Assembly (NCBI GenBank): GCA_022821495.1
Contig: JAJEDN010000102.1
Coordinates: 1-64,000 of the forward strand
DNA from: Candidatus Poribacteria bacterium
GTDB lineage: Bacteria; Poribacteria; WGA-4E; WGA-3G
Direction: 5' to 3'
DNA length: 64,000 bases
The translations under genes and the position numbers were made by a program. Below, piece after piece: positions 1 to 8,049 of the stretch. Each line of letters starts with the position of its first letter. Within the stretch, counting starts at the first letter, position 1. Under the pieces are notes generated by a model, which saw only the letters and a program-made list of their open reading frames with translations, was not told where the DNA came from and did no database searches.

Positions 1-23
1 AAAATCCGATAGAATATCTCCTA

Positions 24-105
24 AGCAGAAAAGGAGGTTCATTTTTTAGCATCCTTTCACAACAGTAGTGTGTTTATGAAAGGATACCTGCTTTTCTGCT
101 TTTTC
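24..105. terminator. large inverted repeat, probable terminator
   Basis: Two nested inverted repeats are visible. The outer arms AGCAGAAAAG (24-33) and CTTTTCTGCT (91-100) are perfect, and the inner arms ATCCTTTCA (51-59) and TGAAAGGAT (77-85) are perfect. A T run follows at 100-105. This looks like a terminator for a gene left of the window or a small palindromic element. The remaining bases up to 180 are AT-rich and hold no gene I can support. Confidence 0.45.
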
Positions 106-173
106 GCATTATAATTCTAAATATTGTCCAAACTATAGTAATTTTATAGCAAATTACAAAAATTTTAAGATTT

Positions 174-235
174 TGTCTTATTTTCGTAACAATTGGGTGT
201 TATAATTTATAGTAAAATCCAGCAAGAGAGGTAGA
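174..235 (+). promoter_or_regulatory. putative pstS promoter and possible Pho-box-like site
   Basis: A TATAAT hexamer lies at 201-206, 32 bases before the pstS ATG, and GAGAGG at 226-231 is a plausible ribosome binding site. No good -35 is seen at 17-18 bases. Upstream, TTGTCTT, four bases, then TCGTAAC loosely resembles the paired heptamers of a PhoB box, which would fit a weak -35. The Pho-box reading is tentative and rests on partial matches only. Confidence 0.3.
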
Positions 236-238
236 TCA

Positions 239-1156
239 ATGCAAAAAATGGATCAGGCAAAATACATTATTATATGCATTTTGGTAGTTTCAGTATGTGG
301 ATTTGCTATCATCAGCTATTCACCTACAGCTAGCGAAAGTGCTGCGAGTAAAGGGTCAGCACAAATCATCAAAAATAAAGGCTCAGATACGATGGTGAAT
401 TTGGCGCAGGCGTGGGCAGAGATATACACGGGTCTCACGAGCACCGCCTCCGTGGAGGTATCAGGCGGAGGTTCTGGTACAGGTGTTGCCGCGCTAATTA
501 ATGGTACCGTAGACATCGCGAACTGCAGTCGTCAAATCAAACCCAAAGAGTTAGAACTCGCGACGCAAAATACGGGCAAAACGCCTCAGGAATTTATTGT
601 TGGGTACGACGCGCTCGCTGTTTATGTCCACCACGACACGCCACTTGATAAAATTACGATTACTGAACTTGCCAAAATATATGGTGAAGATGGTAATATA
701 ACCAAATGGAGTGATCTTGGCGTTGCGCATGAAAATTGTCCGAGTAACAAAATTATTCGTATCAGTCGGCAATCTAATTCCGGGACCTACTTCTATTTTA
801 GAGAAGCACTGCTCGGTAAAACACAAGATTTTAAATTGGGTTCCTTGGATTTACACGGTTCCAAAGACGTGGTAGAAGTTATTGGACGCACCCCGTGCGC
901 TATCGGTTACAGTGGAATGGGATATGCGACTCCAGAGGTAAAGATGTTAGAAATCGCAACAGCCCCTGGTGAACCTTACTATGCCCCAAATCTTGAGAAT
1001 GTTCTCGCCAAAACCTATCCGATCGCTCGTCCCTTGTACATGTATTCGCTCGGTGAACCGACTGGAGAAGCGAAAGCATACCTTGATTGGATTTTGTCTC
1101 CGGCGGGTCAAAAGATCGTTGAGAAACTGGGTTTCGTGCCGTTAGCAAACAAGTAA
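239..1156 (+). CDS. pstS: phosphate ABC transporter substrate-binding protein PstS
   Basis: This periplasmic phosphate-binding protein of 305 aa delivers phosphate to the PstCAB permease. A hydrophobic N-terminal segment (about residues 10-27) is a signal peptide or anchor. The PBP-like fold is marked by KGSDTM near residue 48, the glycine-rich GGGSGTG near 76 that in PstS homologues contacts phosphate, and SRQSNSGTY near 180. The length is normal for a PstS of the PhoX/PstS-2 type. It is the first gene of a pst cluster, four bases from pstC. Identification is firm; substrate specificity is taken from the family and the adjacent permeases. Confidence 0.95.
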   Translation: MQKMDQAKYIIICILVVSVCGFAIISYSPTASESAASKGSAQIIKNKGSDTMVNLAQAWAEIYTGLTSTASVEVSGGGSGTGVAALINGTVDIANCSRQIKPKELELATQNTGKTPQEFIVGYDALAVYVHHDTPLDKITITELAKIYGEDGNITKWSDLGVAHENCPSNKIIRISRQSNSGTYFYFREALLGKTQDFKLGSLDLHGSKDVVEVIGRTPCAIGYSGMGYATPEVKMLEIATAPGEPYYAPNLENVLAKTYPIARPLYMYSLGEPTGEAKAYLDWILSPAGQKIVEKLGFVPLANK

Positions 1157-1160
1157 AAAC

Positions 1161-2066
1161 ATGAATATCTTACGAAAAAAAAGTGCGACAAGTGTGTCCT
1201 TTTCCGAAACCGTAATTGAAACATTGATCCGCCTGTGCGGTGTTAGTTCTATTATTTTTGTGTTCGGTATTTTCTTCTTCGTGTTCCGCGAAGGTGCGGG
1301 TTTCCTTTTCAACGGCTTAGATTTAGTAGAGTTTCTGACAAGTCCTGAATGGTATCCGACCTCACTGAACAACAAAAGGTACGGCACCCTCGCCTTGATT
1401 TTGGGTACCTTCAGCGTGACAACGTTAGCGATGTGTATAGCCGTCCCATTTGGACTCGGCGCAGCAATCTTTATATCAGAGTTCTGCAGTCCAAAATTGA
1501 GAGAGACATTCAAGATCATCATCGAACTGCTCGCGGCGATTCCTTCTGTTGTTTGGGGTTTCATCGGGTTGACCCTGATGAATCAGTTAATCATTGCTGT
1601 GTTCAATGCTCCGATTGGTTTAACGATGCTGAACGGTGGTATCCTGTTAGCGTTAATGAGTGTGCCTATCATTGTCTCCATAGCAGAAGATGCGTTGAAA
1701 GCTGTTCCGGATTCTTATCGCGAGGCTGCGGAAGCCCTTGGCGCAACGCGGTGGCAGGTGACCTATCGTGTGCTTCTGCCAGCGGCAAAAAACGGGTTAT
1801 TGGCAGCGGTATTGCTTGGTGCTGCGCGGTCCATCGGTGAGACGATGGCTGTGCTTATGGCGACAGGACACTCTGTTAACATTCCGTCAAGCCCGCTCTC
1901 TTGGATTCGCACCCTCACGGCGACAATTGCTGCGGAACTCGGGGAAGTTGCGAGAGGCGGTGAACATTATCAAGTGCTTTTTATTATCGGCATTCTACTC
2001 TTTACGATCACCTTTGTGGTGAACCTCATCGCTGATTTAGTTATCAAAGGCATCCGACAACAATAA
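1161..2066 (+). CDS. pstC: phosphate ABC transporter permease PstC
   Basis: This inner-membrane permease subunit (301 aa) has six predicted hydrophobic helices and the cytoplasmic EAA coupling loop, seen as EAAEALGATRWQ near residue 190, which docks on the ATPase PstB. IPSVVWGF and the SIGETMAV segment are typical of PstC. It starts four bases after pstS, so the two are almost certainly co-transcribed. A small inverted-repeat element lies between it and pstA. Confidence 0.95.
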   Translation: MNILRKKSATSVSFSETVIETLIRLCGVSSIIFVFGIFFFVFREGAGFLFNGLDLVEFLTSPEWYPTSLNNKRYGTLALILGTFSVTTLAMCIAVPFGLGAAIFISEFCSPKLRETFKIIIELLAAIPSVVWGFIGLTLMNQLIIAVFNAPIGLTMLNGGILLALMSVPIIVSIAEDALKAVPDSYREAAEALGATRWQVTYRVLLPAAKNGLLAAVLLGAARSIGETMAVLMATGHSVNIPSSPLSWIRTLTATIAAELGEVARGGEHYQVLFIIGILLFTITFVVNLIADLVIKGIRQQ

Positions 2067-2069
2067 TAC

Positions 2070-2181
2070 GACTTACGCATTTTTCCATGATAACGGTCGT
2101 ATGACGCACTGCTGCAGGCGGGGTTTAAAACCCTAAAAAAACACCCAAGCAAAAACCCTGCAGTAGGGGCCGCGTAAGTTC
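2070..2181. mobile_element. MITE-like element with GACTTACGC ends, copy 1
   Basis: The ends GACTTACGCA (2070-2079) and GCGTAAGTTC (2172-2181) are near-perfect inverted repeats. The left 42 bases (2070-2111) recur in reverse complement at 8096-8137 with one mismatch. An internal GCAGGCGGGGTTT arm is shared with that copy. It has no coding capacity and fills the pstC-pstA gap, so it may affect expression within the operon. I interpret it as a non-autonomous transposable element; no transposase is seen in the window. Confidence 0.65.
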
Positions 2182-2229
2182 AAAATAATATTAGACTCAG
2201 CAGTAAGTTTCTTAAGGACAATAGGAAAT

Positions 2230-3147
2230 ATGGACACCAATATACAAGTATCGCCGGGAGCAATGTTTACAGAAACAGCACTTGACAGACAAAAGCGACG
2301 GATAGAGAATGTGGTACGGATTTTCTTACTTGTGGTAACAAGCCTGATGATTATCCCGTTACTTCTGATTATCGGTTATCTTCTCTACAAAGCACTGCCA
2401 GTTCTGTCTTTTGAGTTTCTGTTCACGAATCCGAAAGACAATATGCGTGCGGGTGGTATCTGGGCACCTTTTCTTGGCACAATTTACTTGGTCGTCGTTT
2501 CTCTGTTAGTATCTGCCCCGATTGGCGTGTTCGCAGCGGTCTATCTCAACGAGTATGCCCGTGAGAATTGGTTTACGCGTATCACGAATTTGGCTGTTGT
2601 CAACCTTGCCGGTGTACCGAGTATTGTGCACGCCCTGTTTGGTGTTGGGGCGTTTGTACTCTTTGCGGGTTTGGGGGAATCAATCTTGGCGGCATCGCTC
2701 ACATTGGCAATTATGACGCTCCCAGTTATCATTGCTAGCACGACGGAGGCTTTGAAAGCTGTGCCGATGTCGTTCCGGGAAGCGTGTTGGAACCTTGGTG
2801 CCACGCGATGGCAAACGATCCGCCGTATTGTCATCCCGAACTCAATCAGCGGGATTTTGACGGGTGTGATTTTACAGGTATCACGTGCAGCAGGTGAAAC
2901 GGCACCGATTATGTTTACTGGAGCTGTTTTTTATAAAGCTATTGCAGAAGGAGACCTTTTCGCCTATAATATAACGGAACAGTGTATGGCACTATCACTC
3001 CATCTTTTCACGATTTCGACACAGGTTCCGGACGTTACAGAAGGCATTCCTTATGCGACGGCAGTCATGCTTGTCGGTAGTGTATTACTCATCAATGCGG
3101 TATCGATTGGGCTGAGGGTATATCTCCGAACACGGAAGAAGTGGTAG
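2230..3147 (+). CDS. pstA: phosphate ABC transporter permease PstA
   Basis: This second permease subunit (305 aa) pairs with PstC in the membrane. It has about six hydrophobic helices, the EAA loop FREACWNLGATRWQT near residue 182, and the AAGETAPIMFTG segment typical of PstA. AAGGACAATAGGAAAT just before the ATG is an adequate ribosome binding site. The gap to pstC holds a MITE-like element, and the next gene is a K+ channel instead of pstB, which is an unusual order. Confidence 0.95.
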   Translation: MDTNIQVSPGAMFTETALDRQKRRIENVVRIFLLVVTSLMIIPLLLIIGYLLYKALPVLSFEFLFTNPKDNMRAGGIWAPFLGTIYLVVVSLLVSAPIGVFAAVYLNEYARENWFTRITNLAVVNLAGVPSIVHALFGVGAFVLFAGLGESILAASLTLAIMTLPVIIASTTEALKAVPMSFREACWNLGATRWQTIRRIVIPNSISGILTGVILQVSRAAGETAPIMFTGAVFYKAIAEGDLFAYNITEQCMALSLHLFTISTQVPDVTEGIPYATAVMLVGSVLLINAVSIGLRVYLRTRKKW

Positions 3148-3240
3148 AGTGGTCATCAGTTATCAGTTTGCCTCGCAGTGAGAGTTAAAGAGACTTGGGG
3201 CAGGCAGCGTAATGATAGCGGCCCCCAATATCCCCGACGA

Positions 3241-3987
3241 ATGACTAACAACTCTAAAAACATGAATAAAGACAAATTACGACGGATCGTTGAAGGAAAC
3301 ATATTCAGCGGGATCATCCAATTCCTGATTTTGGCTTCGGCTGTTGTGTTTGTGCTTGAATCCGATAGAGAGCAGTTGGAGGTGGATCCCTATGCAACCC
3401 ACTTCGTTATCTTAGACGTGGTTTTTCTGGTGCTGTTTTCGGTAGAATATGCCTTACGCGTCTATATTGAACCAAAGAAACGGGATTTTGTTTTTAGTTT
3501 CTACGGTCTAATTGACCTAATCGCGATTTTACCATCTCTGTTCCTCGTGCCGGGCTTTCGGGTATTACGGATACTCCGGTTCTTGCGAATTTTCAGGATA
3601 TTTAAGGCGACGCGATTTATTTTAGCCGTAGATCGGCTCGGAGCGGCACTACGTGAAATCCAACAAGAGCTCTTAGCATTGGTAATCTTATCATTGATGT
3701 TCGTCTACCTTGCTGCGTGTGGCATCCACTTCTTTGAAAGAGAGGCGCAGCCTGAGGCATTCGGCTCTATCCTGGATTCAATGTGGTGGTCTGTCGTGAC
3801 ATTAACTACAATCGGTTATGGGGATGTCTATCCGACGACCTCTGGCGGGAGACTTTTCACCGCGCTCGTCGCGCTCGTCGGAGTAGGCTTAATAGCGATT
3901 CCATCCGGTTTGTTAGCTTCGGTCTTAACAGAAGCGCGAGTGGAACGCGAGCAGATAGAAAAAGATGAAACAGAAGATGAGAAATAA
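3241..3987 (+). CDS. voltage-gated-type potassium channel (ion transporter family)
   Basis: This six-helix cation channel has a voltage-sensor-like S4 with regularly spaced arginines (RVLRILRFLRIFRIFK) and the selectivity filter TTIGYGD in the pore loop, diagnostic of K+ channels. A short acidic tail follows S6. An open frame extends back to 3178, but that part lies in an intergenic repeat (TTTGCCTCGCAGTGAGAG, also at 57814), so ATG 3241 or ATG 3262 is more likely. It lies between pstA and pstB in the same orientation. K+ selectivity is supported by the filter; voltage gating is inferred from S4. Confidence 0.85.
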   Translation: MTNNSKNMNKDKLRRIVEGNIFSGIIQFLILASAVVFVLESDREQLEVDPYATHFVILDVVFLVLFSVEYALRVYIEPKKRDFVFSFYGLIDLIAILPSLFLVPGFRVLRILRFLRIFRIFKATRFILAVDRLGAALREIQQELLALVILSLMFVYLAACGIHFFEREAQPEAFGSILDSMWWSVVTLTTIGYGDVYPTTSGGRLFTALVALVGVGLIAIPSGLLASVLTEARVEREQIEKDETEDEK

Positions 3988-4036
3988 AATAGGCATGACA
4001 GTTGGATAGTTGAAATGTTAGGCAAACGAGGAAAAC

Positions 4037-4792
4037 GTGGAAAATAAAATAGAGATTTCCGACCTACGGGTCCATTACGGCGATACACCTGCACTAAATG
4101 GGATTTCCTTTGATGTTCATCCAAACGAGATTCTCAGTATCATCGGTCCAGCACAATCCGGTAAAACGACGCTCCTGAAAGTTATCAACAGGACTTTGGA
4201 GTTCACACAGGGTGCGAAGGTGGAAGGTTCTGTCAAATTAGATGGTGTGGACATCCAAACAATAGGCGATGTATACGGTTTACGCCGGCGCATTGGCATG
4301 GTCCTACCTTTACCAGTAGGGCTACCGCTTTCTATATACGATAACGTCGCTTTTGCGCCGCGGACAGCGGGACTTCGCACTAAATCTGAATTAGATGAAA
4401 TCGTTGAACGCTGCTTACAGCAAGCAGCACTCTGGGATGAAGTCAAAGACCGTTTGGACACCCTCGGCACTAAATTGTCAGGCGGACAACAACAACGCCT
4501 GACAATCGCACGTGCGCTTTCGCATCAACCGGAAGTGCTTTGTCTCGACGAATTTTCTATCGCTATTGATCCGGTTACGACAATGCGTATCGAAGAGGTA
4601 CTTAAATCATTACAGAAAGAAATGACGATTTTGCTCGTCACGAATTTGGTGCAACAGGCAAAACGGTTAGCGAACCGCACCGCCTTTTTTCTTAACGGCG
4701 ATCTCATTGAAATTGACACAACGGATGTAATTTTTTCCGATAATCCGACAAACCAAGCGACTTACGACTATATCAACGGGAGCTTTGGGTAA
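4037..4792 (+). CDS. pstB: phosphate ABC transporter ATPase PstB, with altered motifs
   Basis: This ATP-binding subunit of 251 aa starts with GTG after CGAGGAAAAC. The Walker A is GPAQSGKTT and the ABC signature LSGGQQQR. The Walker B region reads LCLDEFSIAID where PstB proteins normally have LDEPTSALD, so the Pro after Glu is Phe and the D-loop is changed. The H-loop reads VTNLVQQA where VTHNMQQA is usual, so the switch His is Asn. Walker B Glu is retained. The protein still aligns best with PstB and completes the transporter, although its hydrolysis may be altered. No phoU follows. Confidence 0.85.
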   Translation: MENKIEISDLRVHYGDTPALNGISFDVHPNEILSIIGPAQSGKTTLLKVINRTLEFTQGAKVEGSVKLDGVDIQTIGDVYGLRRRIGMVLPLPVGLPLSIYDNVAFAPRTAGLRTKSELDEIVERCLQQAALWDEVKDRLDTLGTKLSGGQQQRLTIARALSHQPEVLCLDEFSIAIDPVTTMRIEEVLKSLQKEMTILLVTNLVQQAKRLANRTAFFLNGDLIEIDTTDVIFSDNPTNQATYDYINGSFG

Positions 4793-4862
4793 ATTGGCTA
4801 TCAGCAATCCGCACGGGTTGGGCAACCCAACCCCTACGAAACTTGAAAGCGATAAAAAATGA

Positions 4863-5284
4863 ACTTGCAAACTACTTCAGTCAATAACCCCCTGCTAAAG
4901 CATGGGGCTTGTTCAATACGGCAGCCAAGCCTATCGGTTGAACGAGGGTAACTTATTGACTACAGTCATATATCGCGGTATCTTGGCGTGGCAGCCAGCA
5001 CGATGTTTCGGATGCTCCCCAAGTCTGATTCCTCTCGGATACTGTGATCTGGATGGGGCAATACATACCCGGAGACGGGGCTTAACGCACTATCTTTTGG
5101 TAAGGACATCGTGTCAGGTCTTAGTATCTGGTAGTGACAGTATTGGAGAACAGAAGCAGCACATCTGAATCCAAACACCCACTGTGCAGGTGGTGTTAAA
5201 ACAGCACTTTTTATTAAATCGGACAACAGGAGCGGTGTTTCCTCCCTCGAATAAATTCAGGGGGTTTCCACACCGAAGATTTTG
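4863..5284 (+). ncRNA. HEARO / IscB omega-RNA-like element without nuclease gene
   Basis: This 420-base non-coding stretch can fold extensively. An outer stem GTCAATAA (4880-4887)/TTATTGAC (4953-4960) encloses the hairpin CCCCTGC-TAAA-GCA(T)GGGG (4889-4907) and a 9-bp stem CTTGTTCAA (4908-4916)/TTGAACGAG (4938-4946). A terminal hairpin CCCT(C)GAA-TAAA-TTCAGGG (5244-5262) is bracketed by GGTGT (5234-5238)/ACACC (5270-5274). Segments such as AAGCCTATCGGTTGAACG and AACGCACTATCTTTTGGTAA recall, from memory, HEARO/IscB omega RNAs, and the hairpins resemble IS200/IS605 ends. ATGA occurs at both borders (4859-4862 and 5285-5288). No iscB or tnpB frame is present. The family assignment needs a covariance-model search. 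Confidence 0.6.
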
Positions 5285-5641
5285 ATGAAGTTAACCTTTG
5301 GAGTCCTCAGTAGAACCCTGCGATCCGGTCTTCGACTCAAATGCCCGCAGTGTGGAAACGGGACACTGTTTCAATCATATTTCAAGATGTTTACACACTG
5401 CACAGCATGTGATTTGAAGTTTGAACGCGAGTCGGGCTATTTTATCGGGGCTATGTATCTCAACTATGGGGCGACAGTCCTCATAGCCTTTTCAAGTTAT
5501 TTTCTCCTCGCAACCTTCGCCGCTATTCCTTTCTTTGTCAATTTAGGTATCTGGACGTTCTTTTCCGCGGTTTTTCCTGTTTTCTTTTATCGTTATTCAA
5601 AAAGTTTGTGGTTGAACTTTGATTACGTCTTTTCGTCTTAG
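5285..5641 (+). CDS. DUF983 family zinc-ribbon membrane protein
   Basis: This 118-aa protein has two CxxC pairs (CPQCG near residue 20, CTACD near 38) followed by the hydrophobic pair of segments typical of DUF983, with the GYFIGAMYLNYG motif between them. Function is unknown in the family. A TTG precedes the ATG in frame, but ATG 5285 is the natural start. The structured RNA element ends immediately upstream, so the original ribosome binding site seems displaced and only GAAG at 5275-5278 remains. Confidence 0.8.
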   Translation: MKLTFGVLSRTLRSGLRLKCPQCGNGTLFQSYFKMFTHCTACDLKFERESGYFIGAMYLNYGATVLIAFSSYFLLATFAAIPFFVNLGIWTFFSAVFPVFFYRYSKSLWLNFDYVFSS

Positions 5642-5807
5642 AATTACTGGATGGAAATTCTTAAAATCCCTGACGCCGACTGATGTCGTTCAAACGCATC
5701 AAGGACCCGATTTTTTGACCAACAACGCGACTCCGAACGTAATAGAAAAGGCACGAGTTGTTGATCAAAACGGAAAAATCGGCGCGGAAACCCGATAATT
5801 AAAAATA

Positions 5808-6560
5808 TTACCTCGTGAAAATTTGCCCGCGCGTATATGAACCCGCATCAGAGGCAAGGAAAGTGAGGACTCGCGCGACACCAGCCGGGTCACCGAGTGA
5901 AGTGCGGGCATTTGCAACTGCCGCATCTGGATCTTGCCCATCACGCTGTGCTGATTCCGCAATTTGTCCTAATTTAAGAGGCGTTGCTAATCCTCCCGGA
6001 CAAATAGTGTGCATACGGATGCCCATTGACCCAACTTGATTTTCTACCGTCATTACAAGTCCATTGACTCCACCCTTGCTCGAAGCGTAAGCAACTGAGG
6101 AACTCCCACCACGGACCCCGGCACCAGAGGCAATACACAGGATAACACCGCCGTTCTCGCGCCCCATTATTGGGACAGCGTGCTTAAGCGCAAAGAAAGT
6201 GCCTTTGAGGTTGATATCGATAACTGAGTCAAAAGTTGCCGCTTCAAAATCATCAATCCGGACGCTCGGTCCGCGTAGGACACCTGCTGAAGTTACCAAC
6301 GTATCAATTCCACCAAATGCTGTATCAGCAATTTCCATCAAATTCGCTACTTCAGCTTCGACGGCAACATCTGTCCGTTGAAACTTCACAACGCCACCGT
6401 TTTCAGTGATCGTCTTTAGCGTTTTTTCAGCATCTTCTACGTTAATATCACCAAAGACAACTTTCGCACCTGCTTTGGCGTATTCAATTGCTGTTGCAGC
6501 ACCAATCCCTGTAGAACCGCCAGTAATCACAGCCACCTTGTTATCAAGACGAACATCCAT
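5808..6560 (-). CDS. SDR family NAD(P)-dependent oxidoreductase
   Basis: This classical short-chain dehydrogenase of about 250 aa has the TGGSTGIG nucleotide-binding motif, NLKG, a Ser in CIASGAG and the catalytic YASSK. I chose the start at 6560 because GGAGG lies eight bases upstream; the frame is open to 6680 without a comparable site. The C-terminus ends at YTRGQIFTR, slightly before the VDGG strand usual in the family, so it looks clipped by a few residues. The substrate cannot be told from sequence. Confidence 0.88.
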   Translation of the reverse strand: MDVRLDNKVAVITGGSTGIGAATAIEYAKAGAKVVFGDINVEDAEKTLKTITENGGVVKFQRTDVAVEAEVANLMEIADTAFGGIDTLVTSAGVLRGPSVRIDDFEAATFDSVIDINLKGTFFALKHAVPIMGRENGGVILCIASGAGVRGGSSSVAYASSKGGVNGLVMTVENQVGSMGIRMHTICPGGLATPLKLGQIAESAQRDGQDPDAAVANARTSLGDPAGVARVLTFLASDAGSYTRGQIFTR

Positions 6561-6754
6561 ATCTTTTCCTCCGTATTCCGCGTGATAGCGATTTCCCAAT
6601 CGCCACAAGTCATCTCCAAATCGCGACGATCTGATACCTTCAGTAGGAAAGATTATATGTGGAATACCTTGATAGTGCAAGCCTTTTTTGCCTTGACACT
6701 AATATGGAGGCAAGCCGGTTCACGATATTGGATAGACGGGGTGCTACGGAGATT

Positions 6755-7555
6755 TTAGCTTTTGAATTGAAAACGATAAGGAATACGGAGGCGTTGGCTG
6801 ACAGCGACTTTACCCTGTTTCGCTGGTGTAAATTGGGACGCTTTGAGTGCCGTAATCGCCGCTTCTTCACATCCTAAACCGTTAACTTCGACGACTTTGA
6901 CAACTTTAATATTTCTTGCCATACCATCTACCCCTATTGTCGCTTCAAGAACAACGAGCCCCTGTTTATGGGAAAGACGAGCAGATTCTGGGTAAATCGG
7001 GTCGACTTTATGGAGAAACTGGGCGTTTTGTATCGGTTCGTTTAAGAGCCCGCGGACCGATGGGAGTTCGGCAGCGTGTGCATTTGCAATAACGGGTGAT
7101 ATAGATGTCCATTCTGGACGTGAGATCCGTTTAGGTGTAAAGCGTGTTGGCTGTAAAACGTCAGTTGTCCGACGAGACGGCAAGCGGTGCTCAAGTGCTC
7201 TCCCGCTTTCTATTCCAATTTCTGATGGCATCGTCTGATGAACGCTAGAAACTGGAAGCGTATCGACAACGGGGTGCGGTTCATTGTGCTGAACGTGGGC
7301 AATTTCCATAAGTGCTTGGATACGCGGCGGTTGTGAGCGAACCATATCTGGTTGTGTCAGTTCTGGTGTCTTGAGCCGACGTGGGGTGCGCACAGTTTTT
7401 TCGGTCTTCGGGAGCGAAACAAACTCTGCTACAATCGCATCGCCGTATTTATCCGCTGACCCGACAATAGACAGCGATACAATCCCTACACCTATCAGAT
7501 GAAGGCAGATGGATAAAAGGACAGGTTTGTTCAGAAATTGGATAGCCTTGTTCAT
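6755..7555 (-). CDS. TonB family energy-transducer protein
   Basis: A single N-terminal membrane helix (about residues 11-30) precedes a variable proline-containing linker and a C-terminal TonB domain of about 85 aa: DPIYPESAR, GLVVLEATIGVDG and a FTPAKQGKVAV strand ending in IPYRFQF. Proteins of this build couple the inner-membrane ExbBD complex to outer-membrane receptors. No exbB or exbD lies nearby. The upstream region is shared with the divergent selenoprotein gene. Confidence 0.85.
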   Translation of the reverse strand: MNKAIQFLNKPVLLSICLHLIGVGIVSLSIVGSADKYGDAIVAEFVSLPKTEKTVRTPRRLKTPELTQPDMVRSQPPRIQALMEIAHVQHNEPHPVVDTLPVSSVHQTMPSEIGIESGRALEHRLPSRRTTDVLQPTRFTPKRISRPEWTSISPVIANAHAAELPSVRGLLNEPIQNAQFLHKVDPIYPESARLSHKQGLVVLEATIGVDGMARNIKVVKVVEVNGLGCEEAAITALKASQFTPAKQGKVAVSQRLRIPYRFQFKS

Positions 7556-7680
7556 AATTTAAACACCTGCTTGCTAACTTCACATCGGTAATTAGTGCCT
7601 AACACAGTGGTGGCGTATACTTTGACTCTGTTTTTACGGACACAACACATTTCTACACTGAATTATATAACTATAATAGC

Positions 7681-7757
7681 AAGATTCGTGCCAATCTTTT
7701 GACGCGAATCTTTAGCGCGCGAAAAAACTTGCAATTTCCCAATATTAATGGTAAAAT
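7681..7757 (+). promoter_or_regulatory. promoter of the SelW-like gene with upstream palindrome
   Basis: TTGCAA (7729-7734) and TAAAAT (7752-7757) are separated by 17 bases, a good sigma-70-type promoter pointing at the selenoprotein gene. A palindrome AAGATTCG (7681-7688)/CGAATCTT (7705-7712) just upstream could be an operator or cruciform. The rest of the 256-base gap to the divergent tonB-like gene shows nothing else. Confidence 0.6.
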
Positions 7758-7811
7758 TTTAGAACAAATGGTTGGGTTCATGCAAAATCTCAATGAGGAG
7801 GGAAATACCCC

Positions 7812-8042
7812 ATGGAAGTGAGAATTGAATACTGCACCTCTTGAAACTATAAACCACGGGCAGCCAGTTTGGCAGATGCCTTAAAGGAAAAGTATGGTGC
7901 GGAAGTTAAGAACGTTGATCTGATTCCAGGCAGTGGTGGGGCTTTTGAAGTCTCGTTAAACGGTACCTTGCTCTACTCGAAGTTAGAAACCGGGCAGTTT
8001 CCAACAACGGAGCAGGTAGCAGCTGCAATAGACGCAGCGTAA
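7812..8042 (+). CDS. SelT/SelW/SelH (Rdx) family selenoprotein, Sec at codon 11
   Basis: A 76-residue frame runs from ATG 7812 (preceded by GAGGAGGGAAA) to TAA 8040-8042 with one in-frame TGA at 7842-7844. Read as selenocysteine it gives MEVRIEYCTSUNYKPRA, the CxxU redox motif of SelW/Rdx proteins, followed by LADALKEKYG, GSGGAFEV and a C-terminal FPTTEQVAAAI helix, all as in the family. These thioredoxin-fold proteins are thought to act in thiol redox reactions. A SECIS-like hairpin follows the TGA. A plain nonsense mutation is unlikely because the rest is intact and the TGA falls on the redox residue. Confidence 0.88.
7859..7880 (+). promoter_or_regulatory. bacterial SECIS-like hairpin of the SelW-like gene
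   Basis: GGCA+GCCA (7859-7866) pairs with TGGC (7870-7873) and TGCC (7877-7880), leaving a GTT loop and an AGA bulge. The loop starts 22 bases after the TGA and begins with G, matching the usual description of bacterial SECIS elements that bind SelB. It lies inside the coding sequence, as expected in bacteria. Confidence 0.7.
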
Positions 8043-8049
8043 TTTGATA

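Noticed and set aside
1349..1840. 163-codon frame inside pstC
   Set aside because: It is an out-of-frame shadow of pstC with no protein-like composition.
4902..5168. 88-codon open frame in the structured RNA region
   Set aside because: It has no ribosome binding site, no family resemblance and overlaps the paired stems, so it is treated as chance within the ncRNA.
7842..7844. TGA as a plain stop making a pseudogene
   Set aside because: The rest of the frame is intact, it falls on the redox residue and a SECIS-like hairpin follows.
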